From the NCBI GenBank assembly GCA_047967505.1, contig CM106539.1: DNA of 64,000 nt; one strand, given 5' to 3'. Source of the DNA: Dipteris shenzhenensis (taxonomy: Eukaryota > Polypodiophyta > Polypodiopsida > Gleicheniales). This document shows, in pieces, positions 46,516 to 58,963 of the stretch (positions are counted from its first letter, which is position 1; each line of letters starts with the position of its first letter). The notes beneath the pieces are model-generated. The model saw only the letters and a program-made list of their open reading frames with translations, searched no databases and was not told the DNA's origin. Position numbers and translations under genes: made by a program.

Positions 46516-48109
46516 GGGACTATTTTGACATGTAACCAAACCATGAGGACATCCCTCAAATCACGACAACTTCTATTGGTGACACATTGCCATCTAATGG
46601 AAACTAGTAAGCATGCTAAGAAGTGCAATACTTAACACTAGATTGGCTATCATTGATCAAGATTTGATTAAACGTACGACGTGATTCATGATGTTTTGCT
46701 ATATTCCTCTATACAAATGACCTTTTGAAGCCTCCTTTTAGATCCTACAATTGAGTAGGTTGCAAGTTGCAACCCATAGTAATTATTTTGAACATCTAAA
46801 GACTAGCAGCTATGTTATGGTAGCAAGCAGAGTGCCTAGGTGCAAAATAGACAATAGGGCAAAAGCTTCAAGCTGGGCATTGGAATTTGGCATGGTAGAA
46901 TGGATAATGAGAGGAAGGGAGGATTGAGGAATAGATGTCACGATGTGCTTATGCATTACTCATGAGCATGAGAGTTGTAAGAGAGGGAGGTGATTTCGCA
47001 AATGAAGAATATGTTTTCATTCCAAAGTGCATGCTAGAGTATACTATGTAAGAGTATACTATCTAATGGCTCAAGTTTCTTCTAAAATCTATAACTTACA
47101 ATCTTAAACTTTGATGAGAATACTACCAAAGCCAACATTTTTAAAAATTTTCATATAAAAATCACATGCTAAAAGACCAATTCAATCTACAACTATACAA
47201 GATTTAACCTAACCTAATCCAACCTGGATACCCTAACTTAAACAAATGTAACCCAACCTAACCTAGCTAATCCAAACGTATCTAACCTAACCTAACTATG
47301 AAACCTAATCCGACCAAATGTAAACTAACATAAGCCTAGCAAATTTAAGTAAACCTAAGACCTAATGGAGGAGGCCGCCCCTCACTCTACCTTTCTCACT
47401 CAAATACCCCTTTTGTCAACCTTGTCAACCCTCGAAACTTGTCCTTTTTGCCCCTTGCGACCCTTTTTCTGCACTTGATTTCATCTGCTCATACCACCGG
47501 TGCTTTGACATCAACTAGACACTTGCATGTTTCATCCATTCTTTTTTCCACTTCTTCCCTAGCTCCTTTCATGAAATCCTTATGCAGCCTAGAAAACCAG
47601 GGGACACAATCCCTCTACACCCTTTGATACCCAGTTTTGTGGAACATGTCCATAGAATAGATTGTCACCACAATATTCTCATATAGCAACAATGTATAGC
47701 AAGTCTCTGATTGCCATGCTTCGACTTAGAAAATCAAAACTAATTGGACAAAATTTGCACTAAGGGACTTTGATAGCATTGAAGGAATCGATGGTAGGGG
47801 AAAAAGCACCTCAGCCAAAACAAAATCATGGGAAGTAAAATAGGGAGAGGGGGGTGGGATCAGAGAGGCAAAAAATGTAGGCAAGAGGAGGAACGATTCA
47901 TAGATGATGAAGGTGATGGATAGATTGATTAGATTGATTAAGGAGACAGGGGGGAGAGGGGGGGGGGGGGGGGAGTAGTCAAGAAGATAGGAAGCGGATA
48001 AGAGGAGGGGTGGTTTGCATGTATAGGGACGGGGCGGTGATTATTTACGAGGAGCATAAACACTTGGCTTGATTTTTCAATTCAAGTATGCAGTGCATTT
48101 AGCTTAGGC
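46516..48109. other. No recognisable gene
   Basis: AT-rich. 47200-47350 carries irregular AACCTAACC repeats that are not canonical plant telomere (TTTAGGG). A poly-G run of about 16 lies near 47959-47974. Confidence 0.5.
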
Positions 48110-48612
48110 TTTTGTGGGAGGGGGAGATGGTTGGTTTGGGCATATCGACTTAGGCGGGTCTGGTTGGATACTCCATCCACCTCCCTCAATTTCTTTCTTT
48201 GGAGGCTCTTGGTTTGTAAATTGCCCACTAGAGACAGGCTTGTCAAATGGAGAGGGCACATTTCTCCATTCTGTCTGTTTTGCAGAGTTCACTTAGAAAC
48301 TCATTTTCATCTAATTTGGTCATGCTTCATAGCCAAAGGTGTATGGCGCAACGGCTAGATCAAACTCACATCCACATTCTGTTGCGATGGAAGTCAATTT
48401 TGTTGGGGGATAAAGGTGGAATGACGGACATTCAGCGTGCCATGTGGCATTTGATTTGTGCTTCTGTGCTACAGGGTTTGTGGAGGTGTAGGAATTCCAT
48501 GATTTTTAGGAAAGCTCCGCTATCCACAGATTTTCATTTGACGAGTCATTGGATGTTATTTCTTACTTTAGTAGACATGATGAGTATTTGGCCATGGCAG
48601 CACATTTGCTAG
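48110..48612 (+). pseudogene. LINE 3' end with zinc-binding RT-associated domain (zf-RVT)
   Basis: A frame at 48131-48358 reads FFLWRLLVCKLPTRDRLVKW and then CLFCRVHLETHFHLIWSC, the CxxC...HxxxxC layout of the zf-RVT domain found downstream of plant LINE reverse transcriptases. A second frame continues the protein (AMWHLICASVLQGLWRCRN, 48430-48490). The sequence after 48620 is AT-rich and ends in a short A run near 48695, as expected for a LINE tail. It is 5'-truncated with at least one frameshift. No RT core is present here. Confidence 0.75.
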
Positions 48613-49736
48613 CTACAGTTTTATAGCTGATCTCAATCTCTATGATTATATTTTTAAATATTTCTCTTTAATTTAATTTCATTTTTCTCTAGAAAAAACA
48701 AGGTGAATGAAGTTCAAGTGGGTTGCCCTACAGCAAGGAAAAGAGGGGGAGAGAGCAAGAACTATAAAAAGGGGGGGGGGGGAGAGAGAGAGAGGGGGGG
48801 GGAAAGTTCCATCACATGCCACCTATTTTTTCTTTCTTTCAGCATCGCCTTCGCTTAGTCCTACCCAGGCCAACAAAAAACGCACCTACCCATGCCCACT
48901 ATCTGCCAAGGGCCTACGCTAATAGAGCGTAGGATTTCGAATGCGGGCAACGTGTCAGATTTGAAACACGGGGACTCGAGCGATGGCGGAGTGGGGAGTC
49001 CTACTCGACATCTTATCTTATCTTATCTTATCTTATCTTACTATTTCTTAAGGAGAGAAATAGCCATGTGGAGAGGATTTGGAGGCTTGGGGAAGCATTC
49101 TAGAGGGTCGGGGGAGAAGGATGGAGGTTTGGGGGAGAGAGGAGGCTTGGGGAGGCGCGTGCCAATAGAGAGAGAAAGAAGGGCCAGTTGAGAGAGGAGG
49201 GGGCAGTAGAGGTGGGAGACTATCATGTAGAGAGCGAAGAGGTGGCGCGGGCAGTTGAGAGAGAGAGAGCGGGGAGGAGTAGACTACCACGTGGCAGGCT
49301 TAAAGCAGAATCGCAGAGGCTTTAATGAACATTTGGAGTCTGAAACAAAAGCGAGACAGAGGGTCGCAAGGCAACAGGACGGGTGGGAGAGATGCCATGT
49401 GTCTCACGTAGTGACAAGTGGGCACAGATGCAAGCGGAACAACAAATCCGTGAGCATCGTGTTGCCACATGTCACATCTACCAAACATCCCACAGTCGTG
49501 GCACGGCGAGACACATGGTGCCTTGATAGCCACATGGCATGGAGGTTCGAGGCTCGGCGGTCTACGTAGTAAAGCAGAGCAGAAAAGGCAAAGGCATACG
49601 CTGTCCAACAGAGCAGAGTAGAAGTGGGTTAGAGAGTCTGGCGCAGCGGGTCTGATGTGGTGCAGTGGCAGAGAGATGGTGCATCAGAGACAGCAAACAT
49701 TGATGCGCGGGTGGCAGAGGGCAGCGACAGCAGGAG
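48613..49736. other. Low-complexity and GC-richer spacer
   Basis: 48768-48805 has poly-G and (GA)n. 49011-49041 is a (TCTTA)n pentanucleotide of about six units. 49080-49260 is purine-rich. 49285-49560 holds several ACGTGG/CATGTGG-type words. No gene is seen. Confidence 0.5.
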
Positions 49737-49798
49737 GCAGCACCATGTGGCGCGATAGTTGAAGGTGCGAGCACAGCCGCCATATGGCATTGCAGCAG

Positions 49799-49852
<54 letters not shown>

Positions 49853-49911
49853 AGTACAAGAGAGGGGAAGATTTTTATATATTTTTATATCTTACTTATA
49901 ATATAGATATA

Positions 49912-49981
<70 letters not shown>

Positions 49982-50057
49982 GTGAGATGAGAGAGAGAGA
50001 GAGAGAGAGAGCAGGGGGGGCGAGCGAGCGAGACAGTAACGAGAATGAGAGGGGAGA

Positions 50058-50100
<43 letters not shown>

Positions 50101-50299
50101 GGGGGGAGAGGGTGAGTGAGATAAGAGAGAGAGTGAGTGAGTGAGATGAGAGAGAGAGAGAGAGAGGGGGGGGCGAGCGAGACAGGAACAAGAATGAGAG
50201 GGGGGAGAGAGAGGGGAGCTGAGACAGAGAGAGAGAGAGAGAGGAGGGGGAGAGAGCGAGAGATAAGAGAGAGAGTTAGAGAGAGATGAGAGAGAGATG

Positions 50300-50348
<49 letters not shown>

Positions 50349-50357
50349 CGAGAATGC

Positions 50358-50388
<31 letters not shown>

Positions 50389-50422
50389 ACAGAGGAGGAG
50401 AGAGGGAGGGAGAGAGGGGGGG

Positions 50423-50453
<31 letters not shown>

Positions 50454-50559
50454 CAAGGGGTGCGAGCGAGTGAGAGAGAGAGAGAGAGAGAGGAGAAGGC
50501 GGCGCCATGTGGAGCGATAGCAGAAGGTGCTAGCATAGTCGCCATGTGGCATCGCAGCA

Positions 50560-50628
<69 letters not shown>

Positions 50629-50840
50629 GGATTTTATACATTTGTATATTTATATTTATAAATAAGTATATTTATATATAAATTTTTATACTTGAGAGAG
50701 AGAGAGAGAGAGAGAGAATATATAATATAAAATATATTGTACAATAGTATATTATATAAAATATAGATATAATTGTGTGTGTATATATATGCATACATAT
50801 ATCCAGATATATATATATATATATGGAGAGAGAGAGGTGT
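49737..50840. repeat. (GA)n-dominated block with an internal ~775-bp-spaced duplication
   Basis: Long (GA)n runs alternate with (GT)n (49914-49943) and (TA)n. The unit CACCATGTGG...GAAGGTGCGAGCACAG...GCATTGCAGCAGCA + (GA)n + AT-rich tail ending ATAGATATAATTGTGTGTGT occurs at 49737-49943 and again, diverged, at 50505-50780. The ~200-residue Ser/Leu ORFs on the minus strand are repeat translations. The block ends about 300 bp upstream of the gene at 51140. Confidence 0.9.
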
Positions 50841-51139
50841 CTTGAAACTTGGAATTTCAATTCTTTAAATTAAAGAAATTTTAAGATCCCTTGGGGGCGG
50901 GTCTGGTCAGGTTACTCGTGTAGTGTAAAGTTGACTGCAATTCAAAGTCAGACGTGGTCGTCTGAGTAATTCAAATGGAGAAGGGCGAAGAGAGAGGTTC
51001 ACTTGTCACACTCAGAACAAAACGTCTGAATCAGGCTGTGATCAAAGAGCCACAGAGTGACAGAACTCAGAAGCACAGAGGGAGATCTGAGTGAGACGGA
51101 GAGGGAAGTTGAAGGGAAGAGCGGGTGGAGAACACAGGG

Positions 51140-52716
51140 ATGAGGACCAGTAGCCCCTCCCCTCGCATTTGTACATGGTTTTCTGCACTAGTCGTAGCTT
51201 TGCTTGCCATCTTCCTCGCCCTCGATCCTCTCCGTATTAGCATCATTGCAAATAATCCCCACTTCCAAGCAAACTTCGGTCGCTTGGCTCCCCCGGAGCC
51301 CTCTCAGCCCGCCAGCGACCCGCTTAATCGTTTGCAACAGGCCGAGATAATTCATACCCCGGATTTCGGTGGTCCGGAGAGCCTCGCATTCGATTCCGAT
51401 GGCACAGGGCCTTACACCGGCGTCGCAGACGGGCGTATCATGCTTTGGAACGGCCCCGACCGCGGGTGGACGGAGTTCGCTTACACTTCCCAGAACTGGT
51501 GAGCGATTTCATCCCCGTTTCTGAGTTTTCATTCTGTGGTTCGAGTTCTTGTTTCGATTCGCTGGCATTTCGATGGGAAGGAGGCTTTCGGTGCTTTTGG
51601 AAAGAAATTCATGAATGGGTCAATATTTTGACAACAGAAGTGTCGCTCTTTGTATCTGACGGCGTTAGCGCAGGACGAGAGCGTGCATACCCGAGAATCC
51701 TACCTCGCCTAATCTTCGACTTGAACATGTCTGCGGTCGGCCTCTGGGATTGCGGTTCAACAAGAGCTCGGGAGACTTGTACATCGCAGATGCATATTTC
51801 GGACTGATGGTCGTAGGTCGCCAGGGAGGAATCGCACGCTCGCTCACATCTCAAGCGGAAGGCCAGGCCTTCACCTTCACAAACGATCTAGATTTGGATG
51901 AAGATGGGTTCGTCTACTTCACAGACACCAGCTCCAAATACTCTCGGAAGTAAGTGCCCGCATTCCTACCTTTCATTCACATATTTCTTGGATGAGGCCT
52001 TGTGTTCTGCATCCCAACTTAAATTTCTCTCAAGACGATTTCCAGGCAATTCGTGTTGACAGCGTTCGGTTGGGACAATTCCGGGCGGCTATTGAGGTAT
52101 AGCACGGCCACAAAGGAGACGGAGGTCCTGCTTCGAGGTCTGGTTGGGCCGAACGGCGTGTCTCTAAGCAAGGATGGGTCTTTTCTGGTAGTGGCGGAGG
52201 GCATAGCTGCGAGGTAGGGACATGCGATCGAAAACTGGCAACAATACATGAGAGATGTTTTAATCCCGCAGCACTGAGATGATTGTTTGTACGTGCAGAT
52301 TGCTGCGGTATTGGGTGAAGGGTCCAAAGGCAGGAACGGCGGAGCTGTTCGCGCTGTCGCCAGGACATCCAGACAACGTACGAAGGAACGAGAAGGGGGA
52401 ATTTTGGGTGGCGATGCACTGCAAGAGGAGTCGGTTCATAGAGGTGATGAGTCCGCATCCATGGGTAAGGGCAGCGATGGCGAGGCTACCGATACCGCTG
52501 AGATACATATATTCGATGATGCTAGCGGCGAGGCCGCATGCGATGGTGGCGCGGATAAGCGAAAGAGGGGAGGTGGAGGAGGTGTTGGAGGATGCCGAGG
52601 GCAAAGTGGTGAAGCTGGTGAGCGAGGCGGAGGAGAGGCGAGGCAAGCTGTGGCTGAGCTCCGTGCTGCTCCCACGCATCGCCCTGCTCTCCCTCCCGCC
52701 TCCCTCTCCTCCCTAG
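51140..52716 (+). CDS. Strictosidine-synthase-like protein (six-bladed propeller), complete
   Basis: Four exons, 51140-51498, 51674-51949, 52046-52213 and 52299-52716, with GT/AG introns throughout, joined in frame to 1221 nt (406 residues). That is about the usual length of plant strictosidine-synthase-like (SSL/APMAP) proteins. An N-terminal hydrophobic segment (WFSALVVALLAIFLALDPL, residues 14-32) suggests a signal anchor for the secretory pathway. Family blocks follow: FGGPESLAFD, GRIMLW, LEHVCGRPLGLRFNKSSGDLYIADAYFGL, FTNDLDLDEDGFVYFTDTSSKY, GRLLRYSTATKETEVLLRGL, GPNGVSLSKDGSFLVVAE, AELFALSPGHPDNVRRNEKGEFWVAMHCKRS. Members are beta-propeller hydrolases or esterases, and most do not make strictosidine. 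The start was chosen as the first ATG before the hydrophobic segment. No damage is seen. The upstream region is microsatellite-rich. Confidence 0.93.
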
Positions 52717-53068
52717 CAACCTACTACTTCCCACTTTTTCAATGCTCCATTGCTTTGTTACGTCTGCACGTCTTTTGCATGGACTTCACTCGTGCCTCAT
52801 CATTTTCATGCCCTCAGTTCTCGTGTCATTTTCCAATGGAAACGGGAAAACGATGATGATGAATCTGTAAATAAGGTTCATTCCAGTAGTAATTTATTGG
52901 CTCTTGTAGCTCGTAAAGATAGCATTGACTTGCTACATAGTCATGAAGGTAAGCCGATTGATTACACGTTAGTGTACGTTAGTGACAACCATCATGCAAG
53001 TGGAAGAGCGATTGTATTTGCAAGACACACTTTAAGACAAATCTCAAGGCACCAACGGATGGATTCAC

Positions 53069-53074
53069 AATAAA
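53069..53074 (+). other. Possible polyadenylation signal of the strictosidine-synthase-like gene
   Basis: AATAAA about 350 bp after the stop codon. Plant poly(A) signals are loose, so this is only a candidate. Confidence 0.3.
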
Positions 53075-53119
53075 ATATCAATATTATGTGATTTGCTACA
53101 TTTTGACATCACCTTTACT

Positions 53120-53698
53120 AAGTGAAGTACAACAACAAAGATCGGCAGATGATTTTCAGACCTGATTTACCAGCTAGTTTTAAGCAACAGGTTCACCACC
53201 TTACACAGGCAACTCACTTAAAACACAATAATAGGGAATAACTAGAGTGCTTGGCCAGTTGGGCTCTTGATGAATACTTCTTTCTTTTGCTATCTTGTTG
53301 AGGTTCACATGAGTCACGTTGTCAGAAATGATGCAGAAGATTGATGTTCAATTGCATGCAACCTTTTCTAGAGATTTCGTTATCATCCAGTCCTGCTTGC
53401 ACTTGATGTTGTTCATGTCGACAGTAAAACGTAGTTTTTTTTTTTTCCGGAGGAAGACAAATTTCTATTCTTTGCATTGTAAGCAAATCTATTGTCATTC
53501 CACTTCGAGCGAAAGACGGGGAGATGTATTTCAGAAATGTATAAATAATAAATCAAAACCAAATTGATCCAGAAGCATGCAACTGTGATAGGAAAAATCC
53601 AAACCCAAAGTTGCATTGCATGTACGACAAAAGTTCGAGCACCATTTGCAACTTCATTGGATCCCTTTTTTCGAAGGCGCAAATGTTTTTTTTTTGGG
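53120..53698. other. No recognisable gene
   Basis: Intergenic DNA between the strictosidine-synthase-like gene and the Helitron-like locus. T-runs occur at 53433-53446 and 53687-53696. Confidence 0.5.
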
Positions 53699-54480
53699 TC
53701 AAATTATGTTCCTACGCTTTAGGAAATAGTACTTTCGCGCTCTAGCCGGATGGCCCTTGAGCATGTTGTAACCTAATGGACCTACTGTGTTGTGGCTCCT
53801 TATGTAGTACTGCTCTAAAGTTCGTGCTTTGTCTACAGTGTCTGTTGTTTCCAAAACTTTGATTTCGAAATTTTCTTCGAAGGGCTTGTAACACTGCAAG
53901 TCCTCTTTCATTTTCGCCGGTGGTTTTTTATTGTGCTGTTTGATCCTCCGTGGCAGGTCCGTCGCGCTCCCTATGTATTTTCTGCACTCGAGAGCTCGCG
54001 TCTTTCAATGTCGTACCTGCGTAAACCTGCGTAAACATTGACAATTACGTTAGTCATCGAGGTTTTCGGACTTTTTTTTCCCGTTTGAGTTCCATAATAG
54101 AATGCATTTATTTACTTACCCTGGTTTTTCTCTGTTGGCGTGAAAGGATCGTTTCCAATACCGAAGCGCTCCTCGTATAAGTCCCTGTCAAAAATATACG
54201 TAAGCTTCTCCATTGTCGTCACCGGGTGCGTCGCGTCGTGCGTTTCTCCAAATTGTTCCATGAATTGTTCGAGTATAGCCATTGCTTGATCGTGCGTCGT
54301 GTCCCTCAGCAACTCCAAGGATACGTTGTACCCGTAATGCAGCAGCTCGCACGCATACGCTGTGATCCCTTTCGTCTTCGAGATGTATGTGACCGAATAC
54401 ACGCAAAGGAACTTGCTAGCGACTGACCACACAGACCAGTTGATCAATATGATATTGCAAAAGGTTGCGATCATCCGAGA
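53699..54480 (-). pseudogene. GIY-YIG nuclease-like gene, probably two exons, incomplete
   Basis: The block 54004-53699 reads CRKYIGSATDLPRRIKQHNKK, then a spacer, then TLEQYYIRSHNTVGPLGYNM and KGHPARAR. This fits the second half of a GIY-YIG domain: YIG, the following Arg helix, the Glu of the EQxxI helix and the N-x-x-x-G end. The GIY half is not visible in frame. Upstream on the same strand, 54480-54120 is open (VYSVTYISKTKGITAYACEL, MAILEQFMEQFGETHDA, YIFDRDLYEERFGIG) and ends at a strong GTAAGT donor at 54119, with acceptors near 54040-54010. The exons do not join in frame as read, so either the joint is elsewhere or the gene is damaged. It is divergent from the helicase at 54542. Confidence 0.55.
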
Positions 54481-54541
54481 CTGCCCGATGGAAGCGCCCA
54501 ACATCGAATAACAAACCGTCGAAGGGCCAACATGTGCGAGG

Positions 54542-55864
54542 ATGTTGGAAAAAATGGCAGAGTTTTGCACCGTCGCCAATGCTGCATTGACAGTAGAACA
54601 ACAAAGAGTCTTCGAAAGCCTGGCTTCAACAAGCTCGGGGCTGCACGTTGTCTGTGGAACACCAGGTAGCGGCAAAAGCTTCTTGATATGGTACTATGTT
54701 TCGCATCTGGTAGTGCAAAACAAAACGGCAATACTCTGTGCATCAACAGGGGCGGCTGCGACGCAGCTGAGCGGGATTGCAACCACTGTACACTACCAAT
54801 TCAAGATCCCTATGCGTAGCAGTCAGTACCCACTGAACATCCATGAGACGGATGAGTGACACCTCGCAATCAAGGAAGCCAACGCGATCATCATTGACGA
54901 GATGTCCATGCTAACAAGGATGACTTTCGATCTCGTGGTAAGACAAATCGTCAATGTCACTAATGGCACATTGCATGAGCCATTCAGACACAAAATGCTC
55001 ATAATTTTTGGTGACCTGGCACAATTACCGCCAGTCTGCAAACACTGCGAGGATCTCTGCGAGCCGTGCCACATCACGTCCTCCGCGCACTGGCCTGTAG
55101 CAAAAATGTACCACATGCAATTCTCGGTGCGACATGCACGAGACATGCCGTTCCTAGCATTCTTGCATACCATAAGACTCAGGACGCCCACAACTAACGA
55201 GATTTCCGACTGTTTGGGGCAGTGCATTGTCGACAAGGAAGGTGCATGCCACTTCATCGATGCCGAAACAACCATCATTTGCACGCACAGAGTCGATGTC
55301 GCTACCTTCAACGATGAGCTTGTGGAGAAATTCAACACTCCCGAGATGATTGTGCATGTTCAAATACACAGTAACGCCACGAGCAAACCAGCTCTCAAAG
55401 AATGGTTGGAGGACAAAAGCTTCAACGAGATAGGAAAAATTTGCGTGGCAGCGAAGGCAATGATAACGGAAAACATCGACCTCGCAATAGGTGCCGCAAA
55501 TGCAGCAATGTGCAAAATCAAGAGCATCAATGCAACTAGCAGGGGGGAAATCAACGGTATCACTGTCGTCGTGGAGACAACAGCGGCCGTGCTCACATTA
55601 TGACGCTCGAAGCATCAGCGGAAGGCAATAAATGGAAAATGGTTCCACAAGTCCACATTTCCACTAACCCTAGCATACGCTATCACGAGACACAAATCCC
55701 AAGGCGCAACCATATCCAACAAAGTGCTGCTCATATTTCGAGGAGTGTTGGCCCCTGGCCTAGCATACGTGATGTTGTCCAGAGTGACTGAGAGAACGAG
55801 GCTGCGCATACTACATTGCCCACATCTAGACATATTCAGACCAATTCCACGACAGTTCTCATAG
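54542..55864 (+). pseudogene. PIF1-like helicase (Helitron-type), one stop and one frameshift
   Basis: One frame from 54542 to 55603, with a TGA at 54857-54859, carries LTVEQQRVFESL, Walker A GTPGSGKS (residues 39-46), ASTGAAATQLSG (motif Ia), Walker B AIIIDEMSML, and FGDLAQLPPV (motif III). After a frameshift near 55600 the frame FPLTLAYAITRHKSQGATI (motif V) and AYVMLSRVTERTRLRIL (motif VI) runs to a stop at 55862-55864. All core SF1B PIF1 motifs are therefore present over about 440 codons, close to the size of Helitron helicase domains. It lies on the strand opposite to the Rep gene at 56563-58963. A cellular PIF1 gene is less likely given the neighbouring Rep. Confidence 0.85.
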
Positions 55865-56562
55865 CCAACAACACAACCACGCGCATAAAGGTATTCACTA
55901 CCAGAGATTGAAAAAGGCAGAGGCAAGTCATGAATATGTTACGTCAAACATGCATGCAAGGAAAATGGTTTTAATATCTTGTCTGTTGTCGAGAACAGGT
56001 GCAGAGAATCAGAAAGCTTGGGACATTGCAGCATAAGACATGGACGCAGACAAAGTAAATTCCACCAGCATGAAAGAATCTTTTTTTCTTGAAGATTTAA
56101 AAAGACGGCTCATTTGAAAAGACGGTGTAATAAGTCATGCCTGCAAGCAGCTATTTGAGCTATACAAAAGCAACGCAAAGGCAACAAAACCTCCACCAGC
56201 AAAGAGGAGGTTCTTCCTAACCACAAAGCAATTCCGGCTAGCAAACAATGCATGAGAACGTCCGGGAGCTTACATCAACGGCTTCAACACGTATGCGGAA
56301 CTACGCGACTTCATTGACAACTGCAATAGGCGTTTGCCAGCTAAAAGACAGCCGGGAGGCTTGAGATTCGCAAATGGTGCGTAATGCTTCCGAAAATTAA
56401 AAAAAATCGCAACAATTGAGAAAAAGAATTAACGAGTTGCAAGAACAACAAACTCATCATGGATTGCACTTCTCCTGCAGGACTCCTCAAAGAGATCCTT
56501 GTCGAGCTTGACATTGAGTTCATGAGACCGATAGGATGATGGAAAGTTTGGAGGGGCAGAAG
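55865..56562. other. Spacer between helicase and Rep with small coding-like pieces
   Basis: On the plus strand 56130-56385 reads CKQLFELYKSNAKATKPPPA, RRFFLTTKQFRLANN and INGFNTYAELRDFIDNCNRR, in two blocks separated by a stop. No family is recognised. It may be a decayed third gene of the element. Confidence 0.35.
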
Positions 56563-58963
56563 CTATATGAGGCCGCGCATTTGGCATTTGACAAAGTAGG
56601 ATCCAACTATGTTGGCAGGTGAAATGAGCTCCGTTTCATTCCTGAAGCTGAGTTTTCGCAAGAGCACGTTGTAGAAGTACCCCTCTGGTTGATGTCCAGG
56701 GTGGTAGTCAGTGAATCTGACTACTCGCTCACATTTTGCGATCCTGTTGCCGAAGAGGTCAAGACCGACCATTCCACGTTGCGTTTCCTTGGGCTTTCGG
56801 ATCACATATTGCCTATGGTAATCGTAGAACGTGTTATCCTCGATGACGCTCGGTCTCCCGCAGTATATGTCGACTGGTTGGTTTTGATAGGAGGCTCGTG
56901 GCGATGAGTTTCAGCTTTACTTCGTCCAGATGTTGCAACCCCAAACGCGAGGCATCTTCTGAACGGATGTTCAGTTTGCCCATTGGTTCAGATTTCATCG
57001 CGTACTTGAGGAGGTAGTGAGAGATTGAAGAGTTTGTCACCCGCTGTATGTTCATGTGTGCACCCCACAACAGTAACACGGAAGGGTGGTAAGGGACGAC
57101 GTTTCGATGCTCATGTCCCGGCCGGTAATACAACCAACGTTGCGTCATAGGGTCGAGGATGGGTTCATATTCTGGCTGTGTTGCGAAAGGGAAGCCGTGC
57201 TTGCAACTGTGGTATGACGGTCTGACGTAGCACGCTTTCCTGCATACGTGCTATTGCTTCCTGAGAACTAGTTCTCGCAGCCTTGTGTTTCGAGGATCCA
57301 GGGCCTCGTCCCTGGGGACGTAAGCCGCAATCTCATTTGCAATTCGCTGACGGTCATCATGGTGGACCCACAATATGACATGGGCGTGTAGGGAGCCCCT
57401 GTTTTGTATCTCATAACGAACGACATGGTGTTGTATTCGGCCAAGCAGACCGTCGGATGAAAGCAAATGCTTGCGCATGAACATGTGGAAGCGTGCGTGG
57501 AAAAGTGCCACGCATTCAACAGGATAGTCCTTCCAAGTGAATTGCGCATTATAATGTGTTGCGATGCTCTCGATCACATTAATTTCTTGCCACCGTATAT
57601 CGGTGACCTCGTCTGCAATGAATGTCAGAAAGAAATCTGGGAGGCCCCAAGCATCGACCATCGTTACGAGGTCCTTTAGTTGCCATCGATGCCACGATGG
57701 GGACCCCGGCATTGTTGATGGCATGCTGTAGCAAAGCACGTGTCTCATTGCGTCTTCATCGGTCGTGGCAAGGTTGGCTTTCCTATATTGGTCGATGTCT
57801 CGTTGCAAGCATGTAGAGTTGCTTGAATTGGCAATCATCACTGCCTGTTTTAACTGGAACATGATCAACAGGTACGGCTTGTAGAGCGTGTAGATAGAGA
57901 ATAAGGTGCATATTCTCATTTTCACATAGTTGCTGAACTGTATGTAGCCATCATAGTAGCCCCGTCCGAAAGGGAACAGGAACGAGAACACTGCTGACTC
58001 CATGGTTATGTCAACGCACGCACTGCCAGCTGCTGCTACTCCGTCGACGTGGAATGAAGCGACCCTCTCTGAAAGCATTTCTGTACCCCGTAGCTATATG
58101 GAGGCAAACTCATGCTTGTCCCTTGCATCAAAGGCGCGACGGTTCGCGGGGTCCACCATGTTTTGCAAAAGCAGGAGCTCAGGCTGAGATTCCACTATTG
58201 ACATTAACTCGAAGGGAGCTGTCTCATCGTGTAGTCCCAAGATACCTGCAATGGTTTGAGGACTCAAGATGCACATACCCATCTTGATGTCCGCACGCTC
58301 TGCTAAAGAATTGTACTTGCGCAATATTGGATTGTTCTCGATGTTGTATGCGAGCACACCTGACAGCTTCGTCACGATTTCTTGAGCCGAGCTTAGTGGG
58401 ACGTTTCGCCAAGATATCAGAGGATTGTCTAGAAGTGACCTTCGATCGAGTGTGCCACGAGCAATCGCATTTGCAGTCGTGGTAACTGAAATAGATACAT
58501 CTATGATGCTTAGCAGTTGCGTGTGGAGGTGGTTTGTTTTAAGCAACTGCCGAGAGTACTGTCGCATCAACCGCACAATGTATCTGCTCCGCTGGGCATC
58601 TCGTGTGCAGCTTTGGCATTTCCAGTAAGTCACTTGCATGCCCATATTCTCGCAGGCATCCAAAAGTATCATGTTTTCGAGTGCGGCGTTGTGGCTCGAG
58701 ATGCCTATGCCTCGTGAAGAAACGATCCTTTGGTTTGTAGACAGTAGCGTGGTTATGCCACAGACACCGCAGATTTGAAGGCTAGAGAAAATAGCCGCGC
58801 AATTACTAACCCATTGCTTGTATCTACCTGCGACGGTCAACCACGATGACGTAGCTGGCCTCAAGGACATCTTTCTTGATGTTATATCAAGTTGAATAGC
58901 TCGACCTCTGGCTGCTCTGAGCGTTGATGAATGGTCATGTTCGAAGGAGTTTCCGGTGGTCAT
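56563..58963 (-). pseudogene. Helitron-type Rep (HUH nuclease) gene, decayed
   Basis: From 58963 to 56834 the minus strand is one frame with only two stops (near 58094 and 57251). Blocks in order: PANRRAFDARDKHEFASI (end of the first open segment); FSFLFPFGRGYY; MFQLKQAVMIANSSNSTCLQ; WGLPDFFLTFIADEVTDIRW; then the HUH motif in QNRGSLHAHVILWVH (about 57405-57361). After the second stop come HVCRKACY...CKHGFPF, RPGHEHRNVVPYHPSVLLLW, AHMNIQRV and HYLLKYAMK, where the Tyr residues are candidate catalytic tyrosines. A frame shift then leads to FYNVLLRKLSFRNETELISP (56805-56563). These are the successive signatures of Helitron Rep proteins. A possible 5' exon (MFAASKRVSSPK, about 59214-59179, with GTACGC donor) lies upstream. 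There is no helicase in the same orientation downstream. Confidence 0.88.

Noticed and set aside
47200-47350. Interstitial telomere
   Set aside because: Irregular AACCTAACC words, not the plant TTTAGGG repeat in tandem.
49885-50641. Minus-strand ORFs of 100-218 codons rich in Ser and Leu
   Set aside because: Produced by (GA)n read in any frame.
51140-52716. True strictosidine synthase
   Set aside because: Only family-level similarity is seen. SSL proteins are widespread in plants that make no strictosidine, and the substrate cannot be read from the sequence.
52750-53073. 107-codon ORF after the strictosidine-synthase-like stop codon
   Set aside because: Lies in the likely 3' untranslated region and has no motif.
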